Shown one piece after another: positions 1 to 7,002 of a stretch of DNA of 15,118 nucleotides. Source of the stretch: Lachnospiraceae bacterium (GTDB taxonomy: Bacteria; Bacillota; Clostridia; Lachnospirales; Lachnospiraceae); the NCBI GenBank assembly GCA_024691145.1, contig JAILNW010000449.1, positions 1 to 15,118 of the forward strand, in the 5' to 3' direction. The notes below the pieces were generated by a model, which had not been told where the DNA came from, did not search any database, and saw only the letters and a program-made list of their open reading frames with translations. The translations under genes were made by a program, and so were the position numbers. Within the stretch, counting starts at the first letter, position 1; every line of letters starts with the position of its first letter.

Positions 1-12
1 ATAATAAATTTA

Positions 13-86
13 TTATCGTTTTTCATTAATTTATACTTGACAAGCATTAATTTAAGGTGTATATTATAATTACAAGTTAACGATAA
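13..86 (+). promoter_or_regulatory. Promoter and flanking 8-bp inverted repeat for the DUF2975/HTH operon
   Basis: A -35 box TTGACA (37-42) and a -10 box TATATT (60-65) are separated by 17 bases, upstream of the first gene. TTATCGTT (13-20) and its exact reverse complement AACGATAA (79-86) lie on either side of the promoter. The second copy is close to the expected transcription start. The arrangement could be an operator pair for the small HTH protein encoded in the same operon; that role is inferred. Confidence 0.6.
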
Positions 87-119
87 ACATTAAATAATTA
101 ATGAAAGGAATGTATTTTT

Positions 120-740
120 ATGGAAAACAAAAAATTTATTAAGTCAGCTACTATTATTGACAGGATATTAAAGATTGTTCAGGGGTTCATGGTTGCAGGA
201 GTGATTATTTCAATTATTTTTATAATACTTGCCTTTGTTGCAGGTGATAAGATTATTGCTGATACTGATGATTCTGGGCTGAACACTCTTACAATTGGTG
301 TAGTTAATCTTGAGTTACAGCCAGAAGCGGAAGATTTAGTTAGTTCTTCTAATGTAATAACATTTATTGTTGTTATGCTTATTTGTTTATTTGTTTCATC
401 TATTATTACCTGGTTTATTATGAAAAACGTACGTGACATTATTGCTCCTATGAAAGAAGGCAATCCTTTTTCTAAAGGTACTGCTGCAAAGATAAAAAAG
501 CTTGCCATTGTTGTTTTCTTAGGTGACCTTGTTGTAACTGTGGCACAGATTGTAACTACAATTTTTGAATTAAGAGCATTTAATATTGAGCAGTTATTTG
601 ACTCTTCTGTTGTTAAGCATATAGGCTATAACATTAATATCGGCTTTGAACCTTTTATTATAGCACTGATACTTCTCTTCCTCTCTTATATCTTCAGTTA
701 TGGTGAAGAGCTTCAGAGAGAATCAGATGAAACATTATAG
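120..740 (+). CDS. DUF2975 family membrane protein
   Basis: This 206-residue protein has four predicted membrane segments (about residues 18-42, 80-101, 127-150 and 177-195), with a soluble loop of about 35 residues between the first two. After the second segment comes a stretch of the type KNVRDIIAPMKEGNPFSKG, typical of DUF2975 proteins. The start ATG has GAAAGGAA upstream. Its stop codon abuts the ribosome site of the next gene, a small HTH regulator, so the two are surely cotranscribed. DUF2975 with a YozG-like HTH protein is a common pair in Firmicutes. The molecular function is unknown; a sensor or modulator of the regulator is plausible but inferred. Confidence 0.85.
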   Translation: MENKKFIKSATIIDRILKIVQGFMVAGVIISIIFIILAFVAGDKIIADTDDSGLNTLTIGVVNLELQPEAEDLVSSSNVITFIVVMLICLFVSSIITWFIMKNVRDIIAPMKEGNPFSKGTAAKIKKLAIVVFLGDLVVTVAQIVTTIFELRAFNIEQLFDSSVVKHIGYNINIGFEPFIIALILLFLSYIFSYGEELQRESDETL

Positions 741-749
741 GTGATGCCT

Positions 750-971
750 ATGGGTAAGATAATTCTTCGTTTAGACCGTATGATGGCTGACAGAAAGATA
801 AGCCTTAAGGACCTTTCTGACCAGGTAGGTGTTTCTAATGTTAATCTTTCCAAGATGAAAACCGGTAAAATCAGTGCTATCCGTTTTTCAACCCTTGAAG
901 CCATATGTGAAGCCCTTAACTGCCAGCCAGGGGATATTCTTGAATATGACCCTGACGCAAAGGACGAATAA
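750..971 (+). CDS. Small XRE/Cro-type HTH regulator (YozG-like)
   Basis: A 73-residue protein made almost entirely of one Cro/CI-type helix-turn-helix. The segments ISLKDLSDQVGVSNVNLSKM and FSTLEAICEALNCQPGDIL match the HTH core and the C-terminal helix of the YozG/YdaS-like class partnered with DUF2975 genes. The open frame begins at a GTG at 741, but AGGTGA (739-744) lies five bases before the ATG at 750, so 750 is the likely start. That ribosome site overlaps the stop codon of the upstream gene, which indicates translational coupling. A terminator hairpin follows directly. It probably binds DNA and may regulate its own operon; its targets are unknown. Confidence 0.85.
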   Translation: MGKIILRLDRMMADRKISLKDLSDQVGVSNVNLSKMKTGKISAIRFSTLEAICEALNCQPGDILEYDPDAKDE

Positions 972-975
972 AAAT

Positions 976-1017
976 AAGAGTAACAGATTTATTAGTCAGT
1001 CTGTTACTCTTTTCTTT
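976..1017 (+). terminator. Intrinsic terminator, probably bidirectional
   Basis: A 12-bp perfect stem (976-987 with 1000-1011) and a 12-base loop are followed by TTTTCTTT on the plus strand. On the minus strand the same stem is followed by TATTTTTA, so it can also end transcription of the minus-strand gene whose stop codon is at 1016-1018. Confidence 0.85.
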
Positions 1018-1750
1018 ATGCTTCTTCTATTACACATGTATGACGTTTAAAATCCGGACTTTTACTATCAACATCTTTATCATAATTTATTCCAATTAGT
1101 AATAAATTTCCTTTATAATGCAATAATCTTTCTGGATACTCCTGTCTTTTTATCTGTGCAATTGCTGTATCTGCGTTCTTTTCATACTTTAATTCTATTA
1201 ATAGTGCAGGTTTATCAGAATACTTTGGTGCTGGCAAATACACTACATTGGCATACCCCTTTCCAGTATCTAATTCCAACACTGTTGTATAATACTTTTG
1301 CGCTACATAATATGCAAGCTGAATTGCGTAACTAAGTGCTGCTTCATCATTATAAGTATTATTGCCAGTCTGATTACGAAAACGTTCTAGTATTTTAGCT
1401 ATCTTTTCTTCTTTCTTTTCCCATGTAGCTTTTAGCAAATCTTTGGATAATTCAAATGTCTTAAAAGTTCCTTCCCATTCATTTTCTTCTGTTGATGTTT
1501 TAAAAACTTCCATTATCTCACAATTAGGAATAAAAACTTCTCCTTCTTCTGAATTAATTCGACCTTCTTCCTCATCACCTTCAAAGCCCAAATATCCCAA
1601 GTGAATTAATAATGCTAAAATATCATCTCTTCCATTAAAAGTCGTCATGTCATTTTGATATGTTTTTAAATTCACATAAAGTCTCGCACCATCCATTAGC
1701 AATACTACAGCCTGTTTTAATCCATCATAATCTTTTCTAATATATTCTGC
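1016..1750 (-). pseudogene. Truncated PD-(D/E)XK nuclease-domain protein remnant
   Basis: This matches the C-terminal part of large clostridial AAA-ATPase/PD-(D/E)XK nuclease proteins (DUF1703-like). Seen here are the linker (TYQNDMTTFNGRDDILALL), the strand that normally carries the first catalytic Asp (GKGYANVVYLP) and the E-x-K strand (ALLIELKYEKNADTAIAQI), ending KRHTCVIEEA. The N-terminal AAA domain is missing. Family-like sequence continues upstream in frame (DYDGLKQAVVLLMDG) without a start codon that has a ribosome site, and a TAA stop lies at 1751-1753. The nearest start-like codons are TTG at 1702 and ATG at 1696. The usual acidic residue in the GY-A-D motif is Asn (codon AAT), which should abolish metal binding. 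Best read as a decayed fragment. Confidence 0.75.
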
Positions 1751-1795
1751 TTAGAGCTTTACGCAGTTCAGGACTTTTATCCCCTTAATTTTACT

Positions 1796-3208
1796 TTATT
1801 TTTGCATTGCTGGGATAACTACCCTGTATTTATCGTTATTAATAAAAATCCACCATATAGGTCTTATATATCCTTTTGTATCTGTCATATATGAAAGACG
1901 TATATCATTAACAGTTATTGTTTTTTCATTTAAGAAGCCATTGCTGTTAACATAAGGATAGTAAAATATTCCTTCCTTAAATAATTCAAAAGCTTCTTCA
2001 GAGGATATAATATTTTCTGATTTATACAAATCTCCCTCTATTACCATGTAATGCAATGAACTTATAATCCCATCCTCTGTAATTCTACAGTTTACTGTGC
2101 CGTTATAATACTTATCTTCTTCTATATAGTCTTTTACAGTGAACAAATAGTCATTTTGTTTAATATCTAAATCTGCTTGTTTTGGAATATTAAATCCTAT
2201 CTTTTTTGCAGCCTCCCTTATAGTTCCTTCATCAGCATTTTTCATATATTTTACTTTATTCCCAAAATCATAGTCAAAATTTGTATAATCTACAGTTTCT
2301 CCAATATATGATATATCCAATAATATTGTAGGATTGTCATCACTCCAATAAAACGCCTCATCATTATATAAATCTATTCTGTCTTCGTCAAGTTTTTTAT
2401 TTTGAATTGCAAGTAATTCTTCTGCATATTCTCTAGTTTCATTGGGAGTTGCTATTTTTGTCTTATATACATTAACACTGCTCTGTTCTGAAGATAATAT
2501 TACATTATCGCCTGTTTTGATTTCTGGCATCTTATGTTTTGAAGTATTGTCATATACAAAATTTCCATATTCTTTGTTGTTATAAGCAATAAATATAACT
2601 GATAATGATAAAACTGCAACTAATAGAGGTATCTGGTATAACAATATTCCTTTTGAAAACTTCTTACTAATTACAGCCTTGAATATTTTATACAATCCAT
2701 ATCCAATCATTGTTCCAAGTAAATTATTAATTAAATCGTCACATTCAAATATTCCTCTTCCAGTAACAAGCTGTATTAACTCTATAAAAAGAGAAAAAGA
2801 AAAACCTGCAAGATATACCTTCCATTCTTCCTGTAATTTTTTTATTGCTAAAGGAAGAATAAATCCAAATGGAACAAACATTAAAATATTTAAAACAATA
2901 TTTCTCCAATCGACTTTATTAAATTCAAACCATGCCAATTTATAGGATACAAATGGTAATACAAACCTTTCCACATAACCTACTCTTCCTCTGACTGATA
3001 TAAGTGTAGCAGATACTATAACAACAATTACAATCCCCAGCAAACACTTTGGAATTAACTCTTTTATTGTACCGAGCTTTCCTTTTTTAAAGGATTTTTT
3101 TAATATAAACTTATAAACAACTGTCCACATTATAAGAGCCAATGTTACTAAAACAATGGCACCAAATAATATACTTTTTCCCATATTTATTAATTCTGTC
3201 GGTCTCAT
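1796..3208 (-). CDS. VanZ-family membrane protein with large extracytoplasmic C-terminal domain
   Basis: The N-terminal half (about residues 10-210) has six predicted membrane segments. It carries VanZ signatures: NILMFVPFGFILPL (107-120), FSLFIELIQLVTGRG (138-152) and DDLINNLLGTMIGY (157-170). VanZ-like proteins are linked to low-level teicoplanin resistance and envelope processes, but most members are uncharacterised. The C-terminal ~260 residues follow the last membrane segment and are probably outside the cell. Their end (ISSEEAFELFKEGIF, then TVNDIRLSYMTDTKGYIRPIWW) resembles PepSY/YycI-like folds, which is a weak resemblance only. The start ATG has AAAGGAG a few bases upstream. The 59-base gap to the next upstream minus-strand gene has no obvious terminator, so cotranscription is possible. 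Confidence 0.8.
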   Translation of the reverse strand: MRPTELINMGKSILFGAIVLVTLALIMWTVVYKFILKKSFKKGKLGTIKELIPKCLLGIVIVVIVSATLISVRGRVGYVERFVLPFVSYKLAWFEFNKVDWRNIVLNILMFVPFGFILPLAIKKLQEEWKVYLAGFSFSLFIELIQLVTGRGIFECDDLINNLLGTMIGYGLYKIFKAVISKKFSKGILLYQIPLLVAVLSLSVIFIAYNNKEYGNFVYDNTSKHKMPEIKTGDNVILSSEQSSVNVYKTKIATPNETREYAEELLAIQNKKLDEDRIDLYNDEAFYWSDDNPTILLDISYIGETVDYTNFDYDFGNKVKYMKNADEGTIREAAKKIGFNIPKQADLDIKQNDYLFTVKDYIEEDKYYNGTVNCRITEDGIISSLHYMVIEGDLYKSENIISSEEAFELFKEGIFYYPYVNSNGFLNEKTITVNDIRLSYMTDTKGYIRPIWWIFINNDKYRVVIPAMQK

Positions 3209-3267
3209 GATACTCCTTTTTTTCCTTCCATTTATTCTTTTTTTAATATCAAATCTAAAAATCTTTA

Positions 3268-3645
3268 TTACAATTCATCCCACTCTATTTCTTTAGGAAG
3301 TTCATTTGAAACAAAGAATTCCTTTGCCAGTTCAATTGCCGTATTTATATCAACAACATACTCACTTGGAACTTCTATTATTTCGCTATTATTATTTGTA
3401 TAAAAAGTATATATTTCCTTGTCTAGCTTAAGATTACCAATTGTCTGAAATCCAAGCTCTCCTTCGTTTCCGAAGTAATGAACATGTGCATAATCCCCAT
3501 TTGTAGAAATGCACATACATGGATAATCACGATCATTATTTATCCAAAACTCATTAACATTACCTTCTGCTTTAATTCTTAATACTGAATCCAATTCTTC
3601 AATATTATCTATACTTATATTTTCTTTGAAATGTTCTATAATCAT
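3268..3645 (-). CDS. Imm1-like immunity protein
   Basis: A soluble protein of 125 residues. The order YPCMCISTNGDYAHVHYF, then GFQTIGN, then a C-terminal AIELAKEFFVSNELPKEIEW followed by DEL, fits the Imm1 family of immunity proteins, which neutralise toxins of polymorphic or contact-dependent systems. The frame is open to 3696, but that would overlap the upstream gene. AAAGGA lies seven bases before the ATG at 3645 (MIIEHFKENI), which sets the start. No cognate toxin gene is visible in the window, so this is either an orphan immunity gene or part of an immunity reservoir. The family assignment is by eye. Confidence 0.7.
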   Translation of the reverse strand: MIIEHFKENISIDNIEELDSVLRIKAEGNVNEFWINNDRDYPCMCISTNGDYAHVHYFGNEGELGFQTIGNLKLDKEIYTFYTNNNSEIIEVPSEYVVDINTAIELAKEFFVSNELPKEIEWDEL

Positions 3646-3658
3646 AAAATATTCCTTT

Positions 3659-4132
3659 CTATCTTTTAGTAAGCCTGCTAATTCTAAGTGTTTCATTAAT
3701 TATCTTTTCCGTCCATTTATCATCCTGCTCACCTATTAAAAATACTTTAAATCCATAAGTTCTTCCATTTTGCAAAACACTAATATCATCGTCAATATGC
3801 AGATCTATTCTGTATTTTGCCGGGAACTTAGAAGGCATAGGCTCTGCCTTGTTTCCCTGTACTTCTCTCATATGCCTGCTGCCATTAATAATTTCCCCAA
3901 CTTTTATACCATAATGTCTTAACAGATTCCTTATGTATCTCTCGGATCTAAAGGATGTTGTATAGATCCAGGTTTCAACATTCTGTTTATGTAATTCACT
4001 AAAAAGCTCTTTTGTGCCATACCTTAATCGCTCTTTATATATCAGATTAAAAGGAAATCTTAATGCCGGCTCTGTTTTAAACTTATCAGGATTAACAAAC
4101 AATGTATCATCTAAGTCAAATGAAACTAACAT
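3659..4132 (-). CDS. HAD-superfamily hydrolase
   Basis: A 157-residue protein with the HAD motifs in order: motif I FDLDDT (nucleophile Asp6 and Asp8), motif II in WIYTTS (Thr58 to Ser60), a lysine near 102 (PSKFP) and an acidic motif IV HIDDD (113-117). The family comprises mainly Mg-dependent phosphatases acting through an aspartyl-phosphate. The substrate cannot be told. No large cap domain is visible between motifs I and II, so a larger or macromolecular substrate is possible. The ATG at 4132 follows AGGTGAT that overlaps the stop codon of the macrodomain gene (eight-base gap), so the two are translationally coupled and probably functionally related. Confidence 0.8.
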   Translation of the reverse strand: MLVSFDLDDTLFVNPDKFKTEPALRFPFNLIYKERLRYGTKELFSELHKQNVETWIYTTSFRSERYIRNLLRHYGIKVGEIINGSRHMREVQGNKAEPMPSKFPAKYRIDLHIDDDISVLQNGRTYGFKVFLIGEQDDKWTEKIINETLRISRLTKR

Positions 4133-4140
4133 AACATCAC

Positions 4141-5082
4141 CTATTCTAAAAAGTTTTCAAAATAACTATTAACTACCTCATCATATAAATCATAGGTTTT
4201 CTTGTCAAAGCAGCAGAAAGTGATTTTAATTTCATAATTAATATTTTCACCAAGCCACTTTAATACTGTTTTTACTGCAACATCAGTTGCTTCCTCTAAT
4301 GGATAACCATAGGCTCCTGTTGATATTGCTGGAAATGCTATGCTATGTATATCATTCTCTTTCGCAAGATTTAAAGAATTAGTATAGCAATCTGAAAGCA
4401 GTTTTTTATTATCATTTTTCCTTGAATAAACTGGTCCAACAGTATGAATAATAAACTTCGCAGGAAGATTATATCCTTTTGTAATCTTTGCCTTTCCTGT
4501 TTTACAGCCATTTAACATTCTGCATTCTTCAAGTAACTTAGGACCTGCTGCTCTGTGAATAGCACCATCCACTCCTCCGCCACCTAATAAACTGCTATTA
4601 GCCGCATTTACAATACAATCACAATCAAGGGTAGTAATATTCCCTTGATACAAAGAAATTTTGTTTTTCAGTTCTTTATTTTTAATATTTATAACATCAG
4701 ATATCTCCTCTAACCACTCTGAATAGTAATCATATTCTGGTTTTCCCCAATAATCAAGAAGACTATTTAATAAATCAATATCCTGATTAATATCCTCACA
4801 CTTATATTGCTCTTTATCTCTGTTTACAGTTACATTATGCGTTTCCGCATTTTCATCTATCTCAAGAATAAAAATACAATATCCAGTCCAGCTGCGATGT
4901 GCATATAATGTATTACCTTCCATATACCAAAACCACTTATCTTCCATTTCTTCTGGTATATGTCCTAATCTTAAAGTACTTAATTCTTCTTTAGAAAATT
5001 TTCTGTTAATTTTAAATTTTTCACATTCTTCAGGCATTGGAAATGATTTCCAATCCGTTCTTTTAACAATCTTTCTGCTCAA
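4141..5082 (-). CDS. Macrodomain ADP-ribose hydrolase with uncharacterised N-terminal domain
   Basis: The C-terminal ~170 residues form a MacroD/YmdB-type macrodomain: QGNITTLDCDCIVNAANSS, GGGGVDGAIHRAAGP (residues 167-181 from the TTG start), then FIIHTVGPVY and FPAISTGAYGYPLEEA. Such proteins bind ADP-ribose and hydrolyse O-acetyl-ADP-ribose or ADP-ribosyl-carboxylates. The first ~140 residues are a separate domain with HIPEEMEDKWFWYMEGNTLY and AHRSWTGYCIFILEI; I do not know its function. The frame is open to a GTG at 5124, which would overlap the HxlR gene. The TTG at 5080-5082 has AAGGA seven bases upstream and is the better start (313 residues). The downstream HAD gene is coupled, eight bases away. 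Confidence 0.85.
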   Translation of the reverse strand: MSRKIVKRTDWKSFPMPEECEKFKINRKFSKEELSTLRLGHIPEEMEDKWFWYMEGNTLYAHRSWTGYCIFILEIDENAETHNVTVNRDKEQYKCEDINQDIDLLNSLLDYWGKPEYDYYSEWLEEISDVINIKNKELKNKISLYQGNITTLDCDCIVNAANSSLLGGGGVDGAIHRAAGPKLLEECRMLNGCKTGKAKITKGYNLPAKFIIHTVGPVYSRKNDNKKLLSDCYTNSLNLAKENDIHSIAFPAISTGAYGYPLEEATDVAVKTVLKWLGENINYEIKITFCCFDKKTYDLYDEVVNSYFENFLE

Positions 5083-5102
5083 AATCCTTTCCTTCTTTCT
5101 TT

Positions 5103-5441
5103 TTAAAGGTTCTCTTCTCCCCACTTTTTAAGCTCCAGCAAAATAGGTATTATGCTTTCAGCTTTCTTTGTAAGTGAGTATTCAACTCTAACAGGCATCT
5201 CCATATACTGTTTTCTTAATACCATTCCATCTTCCTCAAGTTCTTTTAGAGAATTAGCAAGCATAGTGTTTGTAATTCCAGGAATTAATCTTTTTAATTC
5301 CCCATATCTTATATTTTCCTCTCTGTCTATGGCACAAAGAATCATTATTTTCCATTTACCACCTATTATATTAATTACTTTTTTCAGGCCACATTCCTTA
5401 CCTGCAATGTCATCACATAAATATTCTTTTTTATTTCCCAT
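5103..5441 (-). CDS. HxlR-family winged-helix regulator
   Basis: The protein has the HxlR/MarR-like core: ECGLKKVINIIGGKWKIMIL, then RYGELKRLIPGITNTMLANS, then LKELEEDGMVLRKQY and the wing VRVEYSLTKKAESIIPIL. These are small dimeric repressors or activators. Some (YodB, HypR, QorR) sense electrophiles or redox state through a conserved Cys before the first helix, which here corresponds to the Cys in KECGLKK. The start is uncertain: ATG at 5453 has its AGGA directly against the codon, whereas ATG at 5441 (MGNKKEYLC) is 12 bases from it and gives the usual family N-terminus. It is divergent from the ferredoxin genes across overlapping promoters, which suggests it controls them. Confidence 0.88.
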   Translation of the reverse strand: MGNKKEYLCDDIAGKECGLKKVINIIGGKWKIMILCAIDREENIRYGELKRLIPGITNTMLANSLKELEEDGMVLRKQYMEMPVRVEYSLTKKAESIIPILLELKKWGEENL

Positions 5442-5500
5442 AAGCCACACCATTCCTCGTTACTCAGTTTTTTCTTACCAGATAAAAACAATCTGCGTAC

Positions 5501-5528
5501 TTGATATATTTTTTATACCATATATACT
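5501..5528 (+). promoter_or_regulatory. Promoter for ferredoxin / membrane Fe-S operon
   Basis: TTGATA (5501-5506), a 16-base spacer and TATACT (5523-5528) point to the ferredoxin gene at 5584. The box lies within the region also used by the opposing minus-strand promoter. Confidence 0.5.
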
Positions 5529-5531
5529 AAC

Positions 5532-5560
5532 ATTATAGATATTAAAAATCAATAGAACAA
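5532..5560 (-). promoter_or_regulatory. Promoter for the HxlR regulator gene
   Basis: On the minus strand, TTGTTC (complement of 5555-5560), a 17-base spacer and a perfect TATAAT (complement of 5532-5537) point to the HxlR gene. It faces and overlaps the plus-strand promoter, so the two cannot be occupied freely at the same time. Confidence 0.6.
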
Positions 5561-5583
5561 AAACATTTTGAAAGGAAGATTTA

Positions 5584-5802
5584 ATGAAATCAAAAAATAT
5601 TGCAACCGTTAATAAATCGGTATGTGTATCCTGTGGTGCTTGTCTTGATGCTTGTCCCATGTCAGCAATTAGTACACCTGACGGATGCTATGCTAAAGTA
5701 AATGAAGACTTATGTGTTGGTTGTGGAAAGTGCAGCCGTATATGCCCTACAGGATGTATAAGTATTATTAAGAGAGAGGAGCAGCAAAATGAAGAAAACT
5801 AA
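5584..5802 (+). CDS. 2[4Fe-4S] ferredoxin
   Basis: A 72-residue bacterial ferredoxin with two CxxCxxCxxxCP clusters: Cys14, 17, 20 and 24 (CVSCGACLDACP) and Cys44, 47, 50 and 54 (CVGCGKCSRICP). This pattern binds two [4Fe-4S] clusters and serves as a soluble low-potential electron carrier. Two further cysteines (35 and 58) lie outside the motifs. The ATG has GAAAGGAAG upstream at good spacing. It overlaps the next gene, a membrane iron-sulfur protein, by 14 bases, so the two proteins likely exchange electrons. It is divergent from an HxlR regulator. Confidence 0.93.
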   Translation: MKSKNIATVNKSVCVSCGACLDACPMSAISTPDGCYAKVNEDLCVGCGKCSRICPTGCISIIKREEQQNEEN

Positions 5803-6361
5803 AAAATGGTATGACTACCTTTGGATATGGCCTATAGTATATTTTTCACTGGGATATTTTAATATACTCTTTGCATGGCTTGGAATGATAGACTTTATAG
5901 TTCCTCTTATTATTGCAGGATGTGGTGGTGGAAAAGCATTCTGTAACAGATATTGCGGACGTGGAAAACTATTTGCAGTTATTCCAAAACTATTTAAAAA
6001 GGAAAATAAAAAGGTTGCACCAGGCTGGATGTATAGCAACATATTCCGATATGGTTTTCTTATATTCTTTTTAACCATGTTCGGAAGTATGGTATATCAG
6101 ACTTATCTTGTTTTTGCCGGAAGTGCTTCACTTAAAACTGCCGTAAAACTCTTCTGGACATTTAAGGTTCCATGGAAACGGGCTTACACAGTAACAAGTG
6201 TTCCAGCCTGGGTAACTCAGTTTAGTTACGGTTTTTACAGCCTTATGCTTACATCCACATTAATCGGACTTATAGTAATGGCTCTTTACCGTCCAAGAAC
6301 CTGGTGTACTTTCTGTCCAATGGGAACAATGACACAGGGCATCTGTAAATTGAAAAAATAA
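5789..6361 (+). CDS. Membrane 4Fe-4S protein (NapH/CcoG-like)
   Basis: This 190-residue protein has about four hydrophobic segments (residues 13-30, 33-45, 86-108 and 146-167). It has two cysteine groups next to membrane helices: Cys45, 52 and 56 (CGGGKAFCNRYCGRG) and Cys173, 176 and 186 (WCTFCPMGT onwards). The second fits the polyferredoxin-like NapH/YccM/CcoG class. The first has CGRG where relatives have CP-x-G, so cluster binding there may differ. GAGAGGAG lies seven bases before the ATG, inside the ferredoxin gene. A role in passing electrons between the soluble ferredoxin and the membrane is inferred; the final acceptor is unknown. Confidence 0.8.
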   Translation: MKKTKKWYDYLWIWPIVYFSLGYFNILFAWLGMIDFIVPLIIAGCGGGKAFCNRYCGRGKLFAVIPKLFKKENKKVAPGWMYSNIFRYGFLIFFLTMFGSMVYQTYLVFAGSASLKTAVKLFWTFKVPWKRAYTVTSVPAWVTQFSYGFYSLMLTSTLIGLIVMALYRPRTWCTFCPMGTMTQGICKLKK

Positions 6362-6363
6362 TC

Positions 6364-6972
6364 TTATCGAGATTGTAAATATTCATCTCGAAGTTTTTCC
6401 CAATACTCTTTGTCCTCTTCGTTAATTTCCCTTATTACTCTGCAAGGATTTCCTGCTGCTACTACATTGGCAGGAATATCCTTTGTAACAACTGAGCCCG
6501 AACCTATAACACTGCCATCTCCTATAGTTACTCCGGGATTAACAACAACATTACCTCCAAGCCATACATTATCTCCGATAGTAACAGGTTTGCTTATATC
6601 ATATCCAGCAATTCTTACTGGCGCATATATAGGATGTGTTGCACTGTAAATACATGTTCTTGGACCAATTAAAACATGGCTTCCAATCTTAACTTTGCAG
6701 GCATCCAGAATAATACAGTCGTAGTTTATAAATGTTCCATCGCCAATTTCAATATACTTGCCATAATCACAATGAAATGGCTGAAGTATTATACAACTAC
6801 CATCTATCTTACCAATTAACTCCTTTAAAATATCATTTCGTTTATCTCCCTCATGAGGCTTTGTATTGTTATACTCATAAATAAGTTTCTTAGCACGAAA
6901 ATTCATAGCGTCAATCTCTTCATTTGACCAATAATGTATTTTTCCTGCCTGCATTAACTCTACATCTGTCAT
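6364..6972 (-). CDS. Hexapeptide-repeat sugar O-acetyltransferase (LacA/Maa-like)
   Basis: A protein of 202 residues of the maltose/galactoside acetyltransferase type. The N-terminal MTDVELMQAGKIHYW plus helical segment is followed by left-handed beta-helix repeats (IGDGTFINYDCIILDACKVK, IGSHVLIGPRTCIYS, IGDNVWLGGNVVVNPGVTIG). The catalytic His is in YSATHPIYAP (His113). It transfers acetyl from acetyl-CoA to a sugar hydroxyl in the cytoplasm. The frame is open to 6996, but AAGGAGG lies inside that extension, nine bases before the ATG at 6972, which fixes the start. It is the last gene of the minus-strand operon and ends two bases from the convergent Fe-S gene with no strong terminator between them. 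Confidence 0.9.
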   Translation of the reverse strand: MTDVELMQAGKIHYWSNEEIDAMNFRAKKLIYEYNNTKPHEGDKRNDILKELIGKIDGSCIILQPFHCDYGKYIEIGDGTFINYDCIILDACKVKIGSHVLIGPRTCIYSATHPIYAPVRIAGYDISKPVTIGDNVWLGGNVVVNPGVTIGDGSVIGSGSVVTKDIPANVVAAGNPCRVIREINEEDKEYWEKLRDEYLQSR

Positions 6973-7002
6973 GCAAAAATTCCTCCTTATGTACACAATG
7001 TT

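Noticed and set aside
4141..5082. DarTG-type toxin-antitoxin, with the macrodomain as antitoxin
   Set aside because: There is no DarT-like ADP-ribosyltransferase next to it; the neighbours are a HAD hydrolase and an HxlR regulator.
5475..5660. Minus-strand open frame across the HxlR-ferredoxin intergenic region
   Set aside because: It overlaps the promoters and the ferredoxin start and has no family resemblance.
6355..6380. Short hairpin AATCT/AGATT between the convergent Fe-S and acetyltransferase genes as a terminator
   Set aside because: The stem has only five AT-rich pairs and no T-run on either strand.
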